From an uncultured Clostridia bacterium (GTDB taxonomy: Bacteria; Bacillota; Clostridia; Lachnospirales; Lachnospiraceae), in NCBI GenBank assembly GCA_947303805.1, contig CAMYZE010000002.1, positions 124,001-188,000 of the forward strand: 64,000 nucleotides of DNA, written 5' to 3'. The notes under the pieces were generated by a model. That model was not told the origin of the DNA. It ran no database searches and saw only the letters and a list, made by a program, of their open reading frames with translations. The position numbers were made by a program, and so were the translations under genes. This document shows positions 25,433 through 34,025 of the stretch, piece after piece (the stretch's first letter is position 1; each line of letters starts with the position of its first letter).

Positions 25433-25458
25433 ATATCACTTTTATATAATATAGTCAA
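25430..25458 (-). promoter_or_regulatory. Promoter of the tetR-RND-TolC operon
   Basis: On the minus strand TTGACT (25453-25458) and TATATT (25430-25435) each match consensus at five of six positions and are separated by exactly 17 nt. The expected start near 25423 falls within the adjacent palindrome, about 46 nt before the regulator start codon. Confidence 0.65.
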
Positions 25459-25518
25459 GACCAATTTATCAGCAAGTTATACCAAATTAAAGCTTAAAAA
25501 CTAGCTAAATTGGTCTTG
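25456..25518 (-). repeat. Long-loop inverted repeat at the end of ispE
   Basis: Perfect 13-bp arms (25506-25518 and 25456-25468, CAAGACCAATTTA and its complement) flank a 37-nt loop. One arm covers the last codons and stop of ispE, the other touches the -35 box of the efflux promoter. No U tract follows. It may fold as an ispE mRNA 3' structure. Confidence 0.6.
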
Positions 25519-26446
25519 CCAAAAACACGAACGAATCATTATGCTCTTTTTTCAGAATATTTTTGCAATTCAATGCTTTTAAATATGAATTAAAAATGCC
25601 AAAAACCGTAGGCCCACTCCCGGACATTAGAGAAGCAAGAGCCCCCATTTTTACCATTTTATCTTTAAATAGAGTTACATCTGAGAACATTGACTCAGTT
25701 ACAATTTCTAAATTATTAAAAAGATTATTAGATAGTAGTTTTAAATCTCTATTATTAATTGCATCAAGACAGTTATTAAAAGCAATATTTTCTAAATCTT
25801 TTCTTGAATCTGGTATACTAAAGTTGTCAACTTTAGAAAAGATTTCTTTAGTAGAAACTCTTACATTAGGGGTGGCAATTAAGATATAATAATTGTTAAA
25901 TGACTTAAGCTCAGTTATTATTTCACCTCTACCTTCGCACAAACATTCTTTTTTATGGATAAAATAAGGAATATCTGATCCAAACATTGCAGATATATCT
26001 ATTAACTCATCAATATTAAGTCTAAGTTTATAGTGTCTATTTAAAAAAAGAAGCGTGCTAGCAGCATCACTTGACCCACCTCCCAAACCTCCACTAGTAG
26101 GTATCATCTTTTTTAAATATATAAATATTCTATCCCTAATATTATATTTATCAAATATAAATTTAACTATTTTATATACAAGATTCCTCTCATCAGTAGG
26201 TATATATGAATAATTACACTTTAAATTAATTTGAGAGAAAGTTTTATTATTGTATGGCTTTTTACTTTTAAATTTATCAAAAAAATCAAATCGGATTTCA
26301 TTTTCTTTTATAATCTCAAACTCTAGGGTGTCAAAAAGAGAGATGGTCTGCATAATCATAGACAAATCATGATAACCATCTTCTCTTAAGCCATTTACTC
26401 TAAGGCATAAATTAATTTTTGCTGGAGCTTTTATAATAGATTTCAT
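25505..26446 (-). CDS. ispE: 4-diphosphocytidyl-2-C-methyl-D-erythritol kinase
   Basis: A 313-residue GHMP kinase acting in the MEP (non-mevalonate) isoprenoid pathway, phosphorylating CDP-methylerythritol. The substrate motif APAKINLCLRVNGLREDGYH is at residues 7-26, the ATP loop PTSGGLGGGSSDAAS near 110-124, and the third GHMP motif ALASLMSGSGPTVFGIF near 270-286. The length is slightly above the usual 285-290. It starts 3 nt after the histidine kinase stop and lacks a clear ribosome site, suggesting coupling. Transcription probably stops after it at the palindrome before tetR. Confidence 0.94.
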   Translation of the reverse strand: MKSIIKAPAKINLCLRVNGLREDGYHDLSMIMQTISLFDTLEFEIIKENEIRFDFFDKFKSKKPYNNKTFSQINLKCNYSYIPTDERNLVYKIVKFIFDKYNIRDRIFIYLKKMIPTSGGLGGGSSDAASTLLFLNRHYKLRLNIDELIDISAMFGSDIPYFIHKKECLCEGRGEIITELKSFNNYYILIATPNVRVSTKEIFSKVDNFSIPDSRKDLENIAFNNCLDAINNRDLKLLSNNLFNNLEIVTESMFSDVTLFKDKMVKMGALASLMSGSGPTVFGIFNSYLKALNCKNILKKEHNDSFVFLARPI

Positions 26447-26448
26447 AT

Positions 26449-28110
26449 TTATTTAGTTTGGAAGTCAAAATAGAATACCATGCCAGATTTTCCATCAATT
26501 GTGATATTTTCACAACCACAAATAGTATTATGTTGTTCTGCAATAGCTTTTACTATACTTAGTCCGAGTCCCGTGCCACCGTAACTCCTTGTATGCGCTT
26601 TATCTACTTTATAGAATTTCTCCCAAATCCTGTCCATTTCTTCAGCAGGAAGTTGTACCCCAGTATTAAACACGCTTAATCTTATGGTATTTACACTATT
26701 TGTTTTAGTAAATATATTTATTATCTTATTATCATCAATGTGATTAATTGCATTTGATAAATAATTCTTCAAAACTTCTTCAGTTTTATAACCATCTGCC
26801 CATATAAATACATCATCCGGTATATTAATTGCCAATTCAATGCCCTTTTCTTTAAACTTTAGTTCAAAACTCTGACATACACCATTAACAATTTCATATA
26901 AATTTATTCTGGTAATATCTAATTCTGAAAGCCCCCTTTCAAGAGCTGAAAGATCTAAAAGTTGATGAACCATGTTATTCATTTTTTCAGTTTCATCTTT
27001 AATTACTGATACATAATAATCTCGCTTATCTTTACTATCAACTATGCCATCCGTTTCAAGTCCTTCCGCATACCCTTGAATAAGAGCTATCGGTGTCTTT
27101 AATTCATGAGAAACATTGGCTACAAACTCTTGCCTCATGAGATCAAGATGCTCTTTTTTCTCTAAATCAGCTTTCAATTGAATGTTGGCATTCTTAAGTT
27201 CTTTAATAGCTTTTTCAAGTTTAAAGCTTAATTCATTCATAGAGTTGCCAAGTATGCCAATCTCATCTTCTGATTTGCCCTCATACTTATTTTCAAACTC
27301 CAATCTACTCATTTTTTTACTTATTTCAGAGAGTTGCAAAAGTGGCTTCGTCAGATTATTAGATATTATATAAATAGCAACTGATCCAATTAAAATAATA
27401 ACAAGCGAAACTAAAACCAACACCTTGTTAAATAAATCTATTGATTCTTTTATTGATCCCACGGGAATTGTCAAAAAGAAGGCTGTTTCATTATCACTTA
27501 GAAATCCAAAGCACTCAATATCCGGATCTCTTCTAAAAAAAGGTATAGAGCCTCTATTTTTTAATTCGCCTTCTCCGTTTGGTCCACTGCTTTCATAAAA
27601 TTCAGTTGGCCCACTATCAGATGTGCCTCTTTGAATTCTCGGTGAAATGAAGTTATTCCCATTTATTGCTATAGTATAAAGATCATTTTTTTCCAATATT
27701 TGAAGGTTCTTATTATTAGCCATATCTTTATATATATAATCCTTCATCCTTCTATCGAACATTGAATTATTTTGAAACAAAGAATAAGTTTTATTATTAG
27801 AGTCCATCAAAATAGTGCTAACTCCATATATTTCTTGCAGTTCTCTCAAAAATCTAGATAAATTGCTTTCATCATTATCACTTGATGAATTTTTTTTCTT
27901 TTTGAAAAGATCTGATAAGGAATATCCCATGTCATATGCTTCTGTGATCCCATTCTCTAATGCATAATAAGATTGTTTTATAATGCTCTTCTTTTCATTA
28001 ATATATAGTTTTTCAAGAAACATGGTATTAAAAAGAAGAATACTGCCAATGCAGCATATGATTACAATAATGAATGTAATTGTAAGCCTAAGCTTAATAC
28101 TCTTTTTCAT
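26449..28110 (-). CDS. Membrane sensor histidine kinase
   Basis: A 553-residue two-component sensor. Transmembrane helices lie near residues 10-28 and 228-250 and frame an extracytoplasmic sensor domain of about 195 residues that is polar and unassigned. A HAMP linker follows, then HisKA with phospho-acceptor His335 (FVANVSHELKTPIA) and the HATPase domain with NAINHID near residue 450 and GTGLGLSIVKAIAEQH near 517. It is encoded 2 nt after its response regulator and before ispE. Signal and targets are unknown; the neighbouring SLH and exporter genes upstream hint at envelope stress, but that is inference. Confidence 0.93.
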   Translation of the reverse strand: MKKSIKLRLTITFIIVIICCIGSILLFNTMFLEKLYINEKKSIIKQSYYALENGITEAYDMGYSLSDLFKKKKNSSSDNDESNLSRFLRELQEIYGVSTILMDSNNKTYSLFQNNSMFDRRMKDYIYKDMANNKNLQILEKNDLYTIAINGNNFISPRIQRGTSDSGPTEFYESSGPNGEGELKNRGSIPFFRRDPDIECFGFLSDNETAFFLTIPVGSIKESIDLFNKVLVLVSLVIILIGSVAIYIISNNLTKPLLQLSEISKKMSRLEFENKYEGKSEDEIGILGNSMNELSFKLEKAIKELKNANIQLKADLEKKEHLDLMRQEFVANVSHELKTPIALIQGYAEGLETDGIVDSKDKRDYYVSVIKDETEKMNNMVHQLLDLSALERGLSELDITRINLYEIVNGVCQSFELKFKEKGIELAINIPDDVFIWADGYKTEEVLKNYLSNAINHIDDNKIINIFTKTNSVNTIRLSVFNTGVQLPAEEMDRIWEKFYKVDKAHTRSYGGTGLGLSIVKAIAEQHNTICGCENITIDGKSGMVFYFDFQTK

Positions 28111-28112
28111 TA

Positions 28113-28817
28113 CTATTTCTTTTTCTTATGACTCTTTTTGTCATCTTCACATTCAAATTTATATCCAAAACCCCAAAGTGTTTTAATATAATCACCTTTC
28201 TTGCCGAGTTTGGCTCTCACTTTTTTTATGTGTGTGTCTACAGTTCTTGCATCACCATAATAATCAAAGTTCCAAACTGCATTTAAAATCTTTTCGCGAG
28301 TTAGTGCGATGCCTTTATTCGCTATCAAGTAATCAATTAATTCAAATTCCTTAAAAGAAAATTCAACTGGCTTATCATCAATAAATACTTGATGTGCTGT
28401 TTTATCAATTCTAATGCCACCGATTTCCACTTTTTCATTGCTTGTATCATTTCGTCTAAGCACAGCATTAATTCTGGCTACTAAAATTTTAGGCGAAAAA
28501 GGTTTTTGAATATAGTCGTCAGCTCCTGATATAAATCCTTTTATCTGATCATTTTCTTCGCCTTTTGCAGTCAACAGTATAATTGGAACTTTTGAATCAT
28601 TTCTTATAGTTTTAAGCACTTCATATCCATCTAATTTAGGCATCATAACATCAAGTATAATTAAATCAATTCCTTTTGTAGAATAGAATACTTTTAAGGC
28701 ATCCTCTCCATCAACCGCTTCAATGATATCGAAATTATTGTTGATTAAAAAGTCACCAATAAGTTTTCGCATTCTTGATTCGTCATCAACTATAAGTATT
28801 TTATCTTTTTTATCCAT
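28113..28817 (-). CDS. OmpR-family response regulator
   Basis: A 234-residue regulator. The receiver domain has the acidic pair at Asp11-Asp12, phospho-acceptor Asp56 (LIILDVMMPKLDGYE) and the LLTAKGEE lysine near residue 85. The C-terminal winged helix (about 130-225) ends in VDTHIKKVRAKLGKKGDYIKT-type sequence that contacts DNA. A short lysine tail follows. The ATG lies inside the helicase gene (8-nt overlap) with an AGGAGG site. It is surely paired with the histidine kinase immediately downstream. Confidence 0.94.
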   Translation of the reverse strand: MDKKDKILIVDDESRMRKLIGDFLINNNFDIIEAVDGEDALKVFYSTKGIDLIILDVMMPKLDGYEVLKTIRNDSKVPIILLTAKGEENDQIKGFISGADDYIQKPFSPKILVARINAVLRRNDTSNEKVEIGGIRIDKTAHQVFIDDKPVEFSFKEFELIDYLIANKGIALTREKILNAVWNFDYYGDARTVDTHIKKVRAKLGKKGDYIKTLWGFGYKFECEDDKKSHKKKK

Positions 28818-30240
28818 TTCTACCTCCTATAGCTTCTAAAATAAATCTGGATGGTTTAAAATCTTTACCGAATCTTCTTGTGGTAAAACAAACATGTAAA
28901 CTATTTTTTGCTCTTGTGATTGCCACATAAAAAAGTCTTCTTTCCGTCTCTAAATCATTGTCTCTAATGCTTTTTTTATGGGGTATCAGCCCGTCATTTG
29001 TGTCTATAATAAATACTATATTAAATTCTAATCCTTTGCTTAAATGAAATGTCATTAGATTGATATAATCTTCATTATTGCTCTTAGTTTTTTTTAATCC
29101 TGCATTATCTTTAAGATTATTCTCATCATTTTTTACTTTATATTTTATATTGTATTTACTAAGCGTTGATATAATCGAGTTGGATAATATATTAGTTCTA
29201 TACAAAATCGCCATATCAGAAAGTTTGTTGCCAAGTTTTTTATATTTTTTAATTAGACTAATTATATAATTATTTTCTTCAGATGCATCTATGAATGACT
29301 TAATTTCAACTTTCCCAATTTCATTCCTGTTTGAAACTAAATTCTTTTTAAATCTTTCTTTATTGCAATCTATAACCAGTTTTGAAAACTTCACTATTTG
29401 TTTTGCGCATCTATAGTTTTCATTTAAATTAATAACTCTTGCATGTTTAAAGTCTTTTAGAAAGTCCGACATTACTTTTGGTCTCGAGCCTCTGAAACTA
29501 TATATGCTTTGGTCATCATCACCCACAACAAATATATTTTGATTTTTACAAACTAATTTAATTAAATCATATTGTATTTTGTTTATATCTTGAAATTCAT
29601 CAATCAAAATATATTTAAACTGCTTTCTATAATGATTAAGAATTTTTTTATCTGCCATTAGTAATTCGTAACATTTAAAGATCATATCACTAAAGTCTAG
29701 TTTTTTATTTAAAAATAACTTCTCTTGATAATTTTGATATACTTTAAAAAAATCATTTCGGTTAAGACTAGTTGGCACAAATATTTCATTTTTTTCAAGC
29801 GACAATTTATAAAGTTTGATATCTTTTAAAACATTATTTATAAAATCTAGTGAAACCTTAAACTTCTTCTGATTGTCTATAGTTACTGTTAGTAATTTCT
29901 TTTCTTCGCTACTATTTAAAAGACTATTTAAATCATATCCAAAATTAGTTTTTAAAATATCAAAAAATACAGAATGAAAAGTTCCAAACTTAGGTATACC
30001 ATCAAGAGTTACCTTATTGTCTTTCGCAATATTTAAAAACCTTTGTCTCATCTCATTTGCAGCTGCTCTTGTAAATGTTATAACAAGTATATTTTCAGCG
30101 TAAATGTCTAAGCAATCAATTAAATTCAAAACTCGATTTGTAAGTACATAAGTTTTTCCACTTCCAGGTCCAGCAACCACAAGGCATGGTCCGTCTCCAT
30201 GTCTAATTGCCATTTCTTGATTGATATTATTTTTTAGCAT
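28810..30240 (-). CDS. Compact UvrD/Rep-like SF1A helicase
   Basis: A 476-residue helicase, much shorter than UvrD/PcrA (about 720-780). Core motifs are all visible: Walker A VVAGPGSGKTYVLTNRV near residues 21-37, motif Ia ITFTRAAANEMRQRF near 54-68, Walker B ILIDEFQD near 212, motif III GDDDQSIYSFRGS near 237-249, motif IV RTN, motif V TFHLSKGLEFNIVFI and motif VI ERRLFYVAITRAKNSLHV. The 2B insertion domain is very small. It would move 3'-5' on single-stranded DNA, but its special role is unknown. It lies 20 nt after the MacB-like permease and overlaps the response regulator. Confidence 0.88.
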   Translation of the reverse strand: MLKNNINQEMAIRHGDGPCLVVAGPGSGKTYVLTNRVLNLIDCLDIYAENILVITFTRAAANEMRQRFLNIAKDNKVTLDGIPKFGTFHSVFFDILKTNFGYDLNSLLNSSEEKKLLTVTIDNQKKFKVSLDFINNVLKDIKLYKLSLEKNEIFVPTSLNRNDFFKVYQNYQEKLFLNKKLDFSDMIFKCYELLMADKKILNHYRKQFKYILIDEFQDINKIQYDLIKLVCKNQNIFVVGDDDQSIYSFRGSRPKVMSDFLKDFKHARVINLNENYRCAKQIVKFSKLVIDCNKERFKKNLVSNRNEIGKVEIKSFIDASEENNYIISLIKKYKKLGNKLSDMAILYRTNILSNSIISTLSKYNIKYKVKNDENNLKDNAGLKKTKSNNEDYINLMTFHLSKGLEFNIVFIIDTNDGLIPHKKSIRDNDLETERRLFYVAITRAKNSLHVCFTTRRFGKDFKPSRFILEAIGGRNG

Positions 30241-30260
30241 ATTAATTTTAAGGTTGTCCG

Positions 30261-31442
30261 CTAATCAGTTCTTAAAGCATCAATAGGATTTAATCTTGCA
30301 GCATTTTTTGCAGGTACATAGCCAAAAATTAATCCTATCGCTACTGATACTCCAAAAGATAATATTACCGCCCACACCGTAGGGTTGGCATTTATTTCCA
30401 TCATAGCACCTATAGACTTTGTGGCCAAAGCCCCTATCACTATTCCCATGATTCCACCTATTGTTGAAGTAACCGCAGCCTCTATAACAAATTGCTGCAT
30501 AATAACTCCTTGTCTAGCTCCAAGTGCCTTTCTTATGCCTATCTCCCTCGTTCTCTCTGTAACAGACACAAGCATAATATTCATAACTCCTATACCAGCT
30601 ACAAGAAGTGATATCCCAGCAATTCCTGCAAGCATGGCAGTTAAAGTTCCAATTGATTCATTCAACTGCTTTATAATAGATGAGTTTGCCATCACATTAT
30701 ATAGCCTTTCGTTTTTAAATATACTATTAAGTTTACTTTTTAATTCAGTAGTAATTTCATCAGTGTAAGCAGTGTCAGAAGAAATCATTACATAATTATT
30801 TATAAAACCATTTCTACCCATTTTTGTCGCTACTGTATATGGAATCCATATAAAATCGTCAGTGCCACCTTCTTCAAAATTATCTTCATCTTGTGTCTCT
30901 ACAACTCCTACAATAGTAAAAGGTTTTCCATTAATCTTTACCGTATCATCGATTGCCTTATCTGAAGAACCATAAAATGTATTTGCAACATAAGAGCCAA
31001 CCACACACACGCTCGATCTCCCAGCTATATCAGCATATACTAAACTTCGCCCCTCTTCAACATTATACTTTTGAATTTCCGCATAATCTTCAGACACTCC
31101 AGTAATTGAAGTGGAATCCAAATTATCACTACCAGATTTTATGACTGCATTACTTAATGAAACCGAAGGCGATATACCAGCAAGCCATTCAGGGTGTTCA
31201 TCCCAAAATCCATACATATCAGTATCATCAAAGTGTCTTGTATTCATATTTCTACAGAATATTGTAATTTTATTGACGCCCATTTCTTCAAACTGTTCAA
31301 CCATTTGTCCCATATATCCAGAAACAATAGAAACAAGTATAATAACGGCTGCTACGCCAATTATTATGCCAAGCATAGTAAGTAAACTTCGTATTTTGTT
31401 AGCCAAAATTGCTTTAATTGCTAGTTTGAAACTTTGCAACAT
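30261..31442 (-). CDS. MacB-type ABC transporter permease
   Basis: A 393-residue permease of the MacB/FtsX architecture: first membrane helix at about 16-40 (LLTMLGIIIGVAAVIILVSI), a large extracytoplasmic domain, then three helices in the C-terminal 130 residues. The sequence TERTREIGIRKALGARQGVIM near residue 295 is the typical coupling region contacting the ATPase. MacB-type systems use mechanotransmission to push substrates through an adaptor, often peptides or lipids, across the envelope. The gene overlaps the ATPase by 29 nt and has its ribosome site only 2 nt from the ATG, so it probably depends on coupling. Confidence 0.9.
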   Translation of the reverse strand: MLQSFKLAIKAILANKIRSLLTMLGIIIGVAAVIILVSIVSGYMGQMVEQFEEMGVNKITIFCRNMNTRHFDDTDMYGFWDEHPEWLAGISPSVSLSNAVIKSGSDNLDSTSITGVSEDYAEIQKYNVEEGRSLVYADIAGRSSVCVVGSYVANTFYGSSDKAIDDTVKINGKPFTIVGVVETQDEDNFEEGGTDDFIWIPYTVATKMGRNGFINNYVMISSDTAYTDEITTELKSKLNSIFKNERLYNVMANSSIIKQLNESIGTLTAMLAGIAGISLLVAGIGVMNIMLVSVTERTREIGIRKALGARQGVIMQQFVIEAAVTSTIGGIMGIVIGALATKSIGAMMEINANPTVWAVILSFGVSVAIGLIFGYVPAKNAARLNPIDALRTD

Positions 31443-32133
31443 ATTCCTTAGTTTCTCCGTCGAAAATTATTTTTCCATCATGAATTCTCACAACTCTCTC
31501 AGCTTCTTCAGCAATAGCATTATCATGTGTTATCATGACTATTGTATTTCCTTCGCTATGAAGTTGTTTCAAGAAATTTAGCACTTCTCTTGATGTTTTT
31601 GAATCAAGAGCTCCAGTTGGCTCATCAGCTAAAAGCAAACTAGGGTTTCCAGCTAATGCTCTTGCGATTGATACTCTCTGTTGTTGCCCACCAGATAATT
31701 GATTAGGATATTGATTATATTTTTCCTTTAATCCAACTCTTCCAAGCGACTCGAGTCCTCTTCTCCTTCTTTCACTTGATTTTATTCCAGCATATAAGAG
31801 AGGTAACTCAACGTTTTCAAGAAGTGTAAGTTTTGGCAGCAAATTATACTGTTGGAATATAAAACCTATTGTCTTATTTCTAATATCAGCAAGTTCATCA
31901 TCGCTCATAGTGCTTGTATCCCTGCCATTTAAAATATATTTACCACTCGTAGGCTTATCAAGAGCACCGATAATATTCATAAGGGTAGATTTTCCCGAAC
32001 CAGATTTGCCAACAATAGCTACAAACTCTCCACGATTTATTTTTAAATTTATATTATCATTAGCATATACTTGTTCTGTGCCCATAATATAAATCTTATA
32101 TTCATTTTTCATTTCAATAAGTGGTGAATTCAT
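31414..32133 (-). CDS. MacB/LolD-type ABC transporter ATPase
   Basis: A 239-residue ATPase. Walker A is VGKSGSGKSTLMNIIG near residues 41-56, the Q-loop FIFQQYNLLPKLT near 90-102, signature LSGGQQQRVSIARALAGNPSLLLADEP (as LSGGQQQR, then LLLADEP) near 144-170, and H-loop VMITHD near 200. This pattern places it with MacB and lipoprotein-release ATPases. It is encoded between the adaptor and the permease and should form a homodimer energising the permease. Substrate unknown. Confidence 0.93.
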   Translation of the reverse strand: MNSPLIEMKNEYKIYIMGTEQVYANDNINLKINRGEFVAIVGKSGSGKSTLMNIIGALDKPTSGKYILNGRDTSTMSDDELADIRNKTIGFIFQQYNLLPKLTLLENVELPLLYAGIKSSERRRRGLESLGRVGLKEKYNQYPNQLSGGQQQRVSIARALAGNPSLLLADEPTGALDSKTSREVLNFLKQLHSEGNTIVMITHDNAIAEEAERVVRIHDGKIIFDGETKEYVAKFQTSN

Positions 32134-32135
32134 GT

Positions 32136-34010
32136 CTATCTTCTTTGGCCCCCTCCCATTGGTGGTCCACCCATTCCTCCTCCCATTCCACCGAAATTCA
32201 TAGTCGTATTAGATGTGCTTTCGGATACATATACTTCATCCTCTTCTTGAAGCCCAGACTTAATCTCTATATAATTTGCATTTGATATTCCAGTGGTAAC
32301 GTTTATTGCAGTAAATCCATCAGGCGCTCTATTTTTAACTCTATCAGATATTCCTTCAGTACTATAATTTCCTGATTTTATTGTTGGTGAAGTGTTAAGC
32401 ACATATACTACATTCCCCCTTTGTAAAGCATCTGCAGGAATTGCAACTGCATTTTCTACATTTGCTAAAATTACATATGCATCGACATTCATTCCTGGCA
32501 ATAATTCACCAATATCAGTAATAGTAACCGTGACAGGATAATTTGTGACTCCATTAGAATTAGCAGAAACTAAACTAACATTGGTTATTGTTCCTTTAAA
32601 TACCTTATTTTTAAAAGCATCAGCTTGAACATTAACCTCCTGTCCTTCCTTAATATTAGTTATGTCAAGTTCATCTATATCCATGTCAAAAGTAAGTTCT
32701 GATAAATCATATAATGTAGCAAGTGTCTTAGCAGAACTAGTACTTTTTTGTATTTTATCACCAACTTTTGCATCTTTAGTTATTACAGTGCCATCTATAG
32801 GTGCAGTAATGTAATACTCATCAAATTTGTCTATTGCATCATCATAATTGTTTTCTGCCTTTGTAAGTGCTTCTTCTGCAGACAAATATGATTTCTTTTT
32901 ACTAGATAACACATTGTTAAATGTGTCCTCAGTTATCAAAAATAACGGTGTCCCCTTCTTCACAATAGCACCTTCGGCAACAAGAAGTTTTTCCACCTCT
33001 ATATTGTTTCCGTCGTTAAATACTAATTCTTCATCGGTTTCTAACTCAAAGCTTGCATCTTCTACCGAAACACAATTTCCGACAACAGCTATAGCGGTAT
33101 TATTGGTTGTAAGTCCACCTGGATTATCGCACACTATCGTCACATATCTCACAAGTGCTCCAGAATCATTTGCCTGCGCTTCTTGCGCTATACTTTTTAC
33201 AGTACCAAATAAAAATTCACCCGTTTCTTGTAATTCCAAAAGCGCCGCCTGTCCATCATTTATATTTTTTGCGTCATTATTTGAAAATGGCAACTTTATA
33301 GTCATTAAAGAGTCATTAACAATAGTTCCTATTTTTGAATTATTACTAAGTTTATCTCCTACCTTTACTGTAAATGACCTTAACGCGCCATCATGTGGAG
33401 CTTTATAAGTTCTGCCTTCATAATCCGTCAAGAGTTTTTCATACTCGTACTTTGCTTGATTATAAGTATCTTGAGCTTGCACTACCGAAGAAGAAGCATT
33501 GACTATTTCACGATATGCCGTTGAACTATCAATGGTGAGAAGTAATTGATCCTTGATAACTTTGTCACCCATATTGAAATATACATTTGTTACATTGCCT
33601 TCAACAAGTGAAGTAATAGTATAACTATCCTTTGGTTTAAGAGTACCAGAACCAGAAATCTCCGAAGAAATATTCATAATTCTGACCTTAGAAACATTTT
33701 TCATTACTTCTGCCTTGTCGGCTTGTTTCTTTCTAATGTTCAAAATTAATCTAACAACAATTATTATTGCGACAATAGCTACGACAATAACAATAATTTT
33801 CTTTATTAATCGTTGTTTTCTTAGTTTAATATTCTTAATTTCGTCTTGAGCTGCTTGAGTTGCCTCTATATCTTCATCGCTCATACTTGTTTTAACAAAA
33901 GTATCCGAGCTTACAGCTCCTTCTCCAGCATCAATTCCCGCAACTTCTTCAAGTTCTTTATTTTTATCTTTATTAAAAAGGTTTTTTATATTTGGTAATT
34001 TAAATGACAT
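32136..34010 (-). CDS. MacA/HlyD-type membrane fusion adaptor
   Basis: A 624-residue adaptor of a MacAB-type exporter. I use the ATG at 34010 behind GAGG; the frame also opens at a TTG overlapping the site. About 65 polar cytosolic residues precede the membrane helix (IIVIVVAIVAIIIVVRLIL). Two successive biotinyl-lipoyl-like halves are seen (VEGNVTNVYFNMGDKV near 125; YITAPIDGTVITKDAKVGDK near 385), so the protein is longer than usual. The tail is glycine-methionine rich (GGMGGGMGGPPMGGGQ). It follows an SLH protein by 15 nt and precedes the ATPase by 2 nt. Confidence 0.87.
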   Translation of the reverse strand: MSFKLPNIKNLFNKDKNKELEEVAGIDAGEGAVSSDTFVKTSMSDEDIEATQAAQDEIKNIKLRKQRLIKKIIVIVVAIVAIIIVVRLILNIRKKQADKAEVMKNVSKVRIMNISSEISGSGTLKPKDSYTITSLVEGNVTNVYFNMGDKVIKDQLLLTIDSSTAYREIVNASSSVVQAQDTYNQAKYEYEKLLTDYEGRTYKAPHDGALRSFTVKVGDKLSNNSKIGTIVNDSLMTIKLPFSNNDAKNINDGQAALLELQETGEFLFGTVKSIAQEAQANDSGALVRYVTIVCDNPGGLTTNNTAIAVVGNCVSVEDASFELETDEELVFNDGNNIEVEKLLVAEGAIVKKGTPLFLITEDTFNNVLSSKKKSYLSAEEALTKAENNYDDAIDKFDEYYITAPIDGTVITKDAKVGDKIQKSTSSAKTLATLYDLSELTFDMDIDELDITNIKEGQEVNVQADAFKNKVFKGTITNVSLVSANSNGVTNYPVTVTITDIGELLPGMNVDAYVILANVENAVAIPADALQRGNVVYVLNTSPTIKSGNYSTEGISDRVKNRAPDGFTAINVTTGISNANYIEIKSGLQEEDEVYVSESTSNTTMNFGGMGGGMGGPPMGGGQRR

Positions 34011-34025
34011 AGTTCGCCTCGCCAA

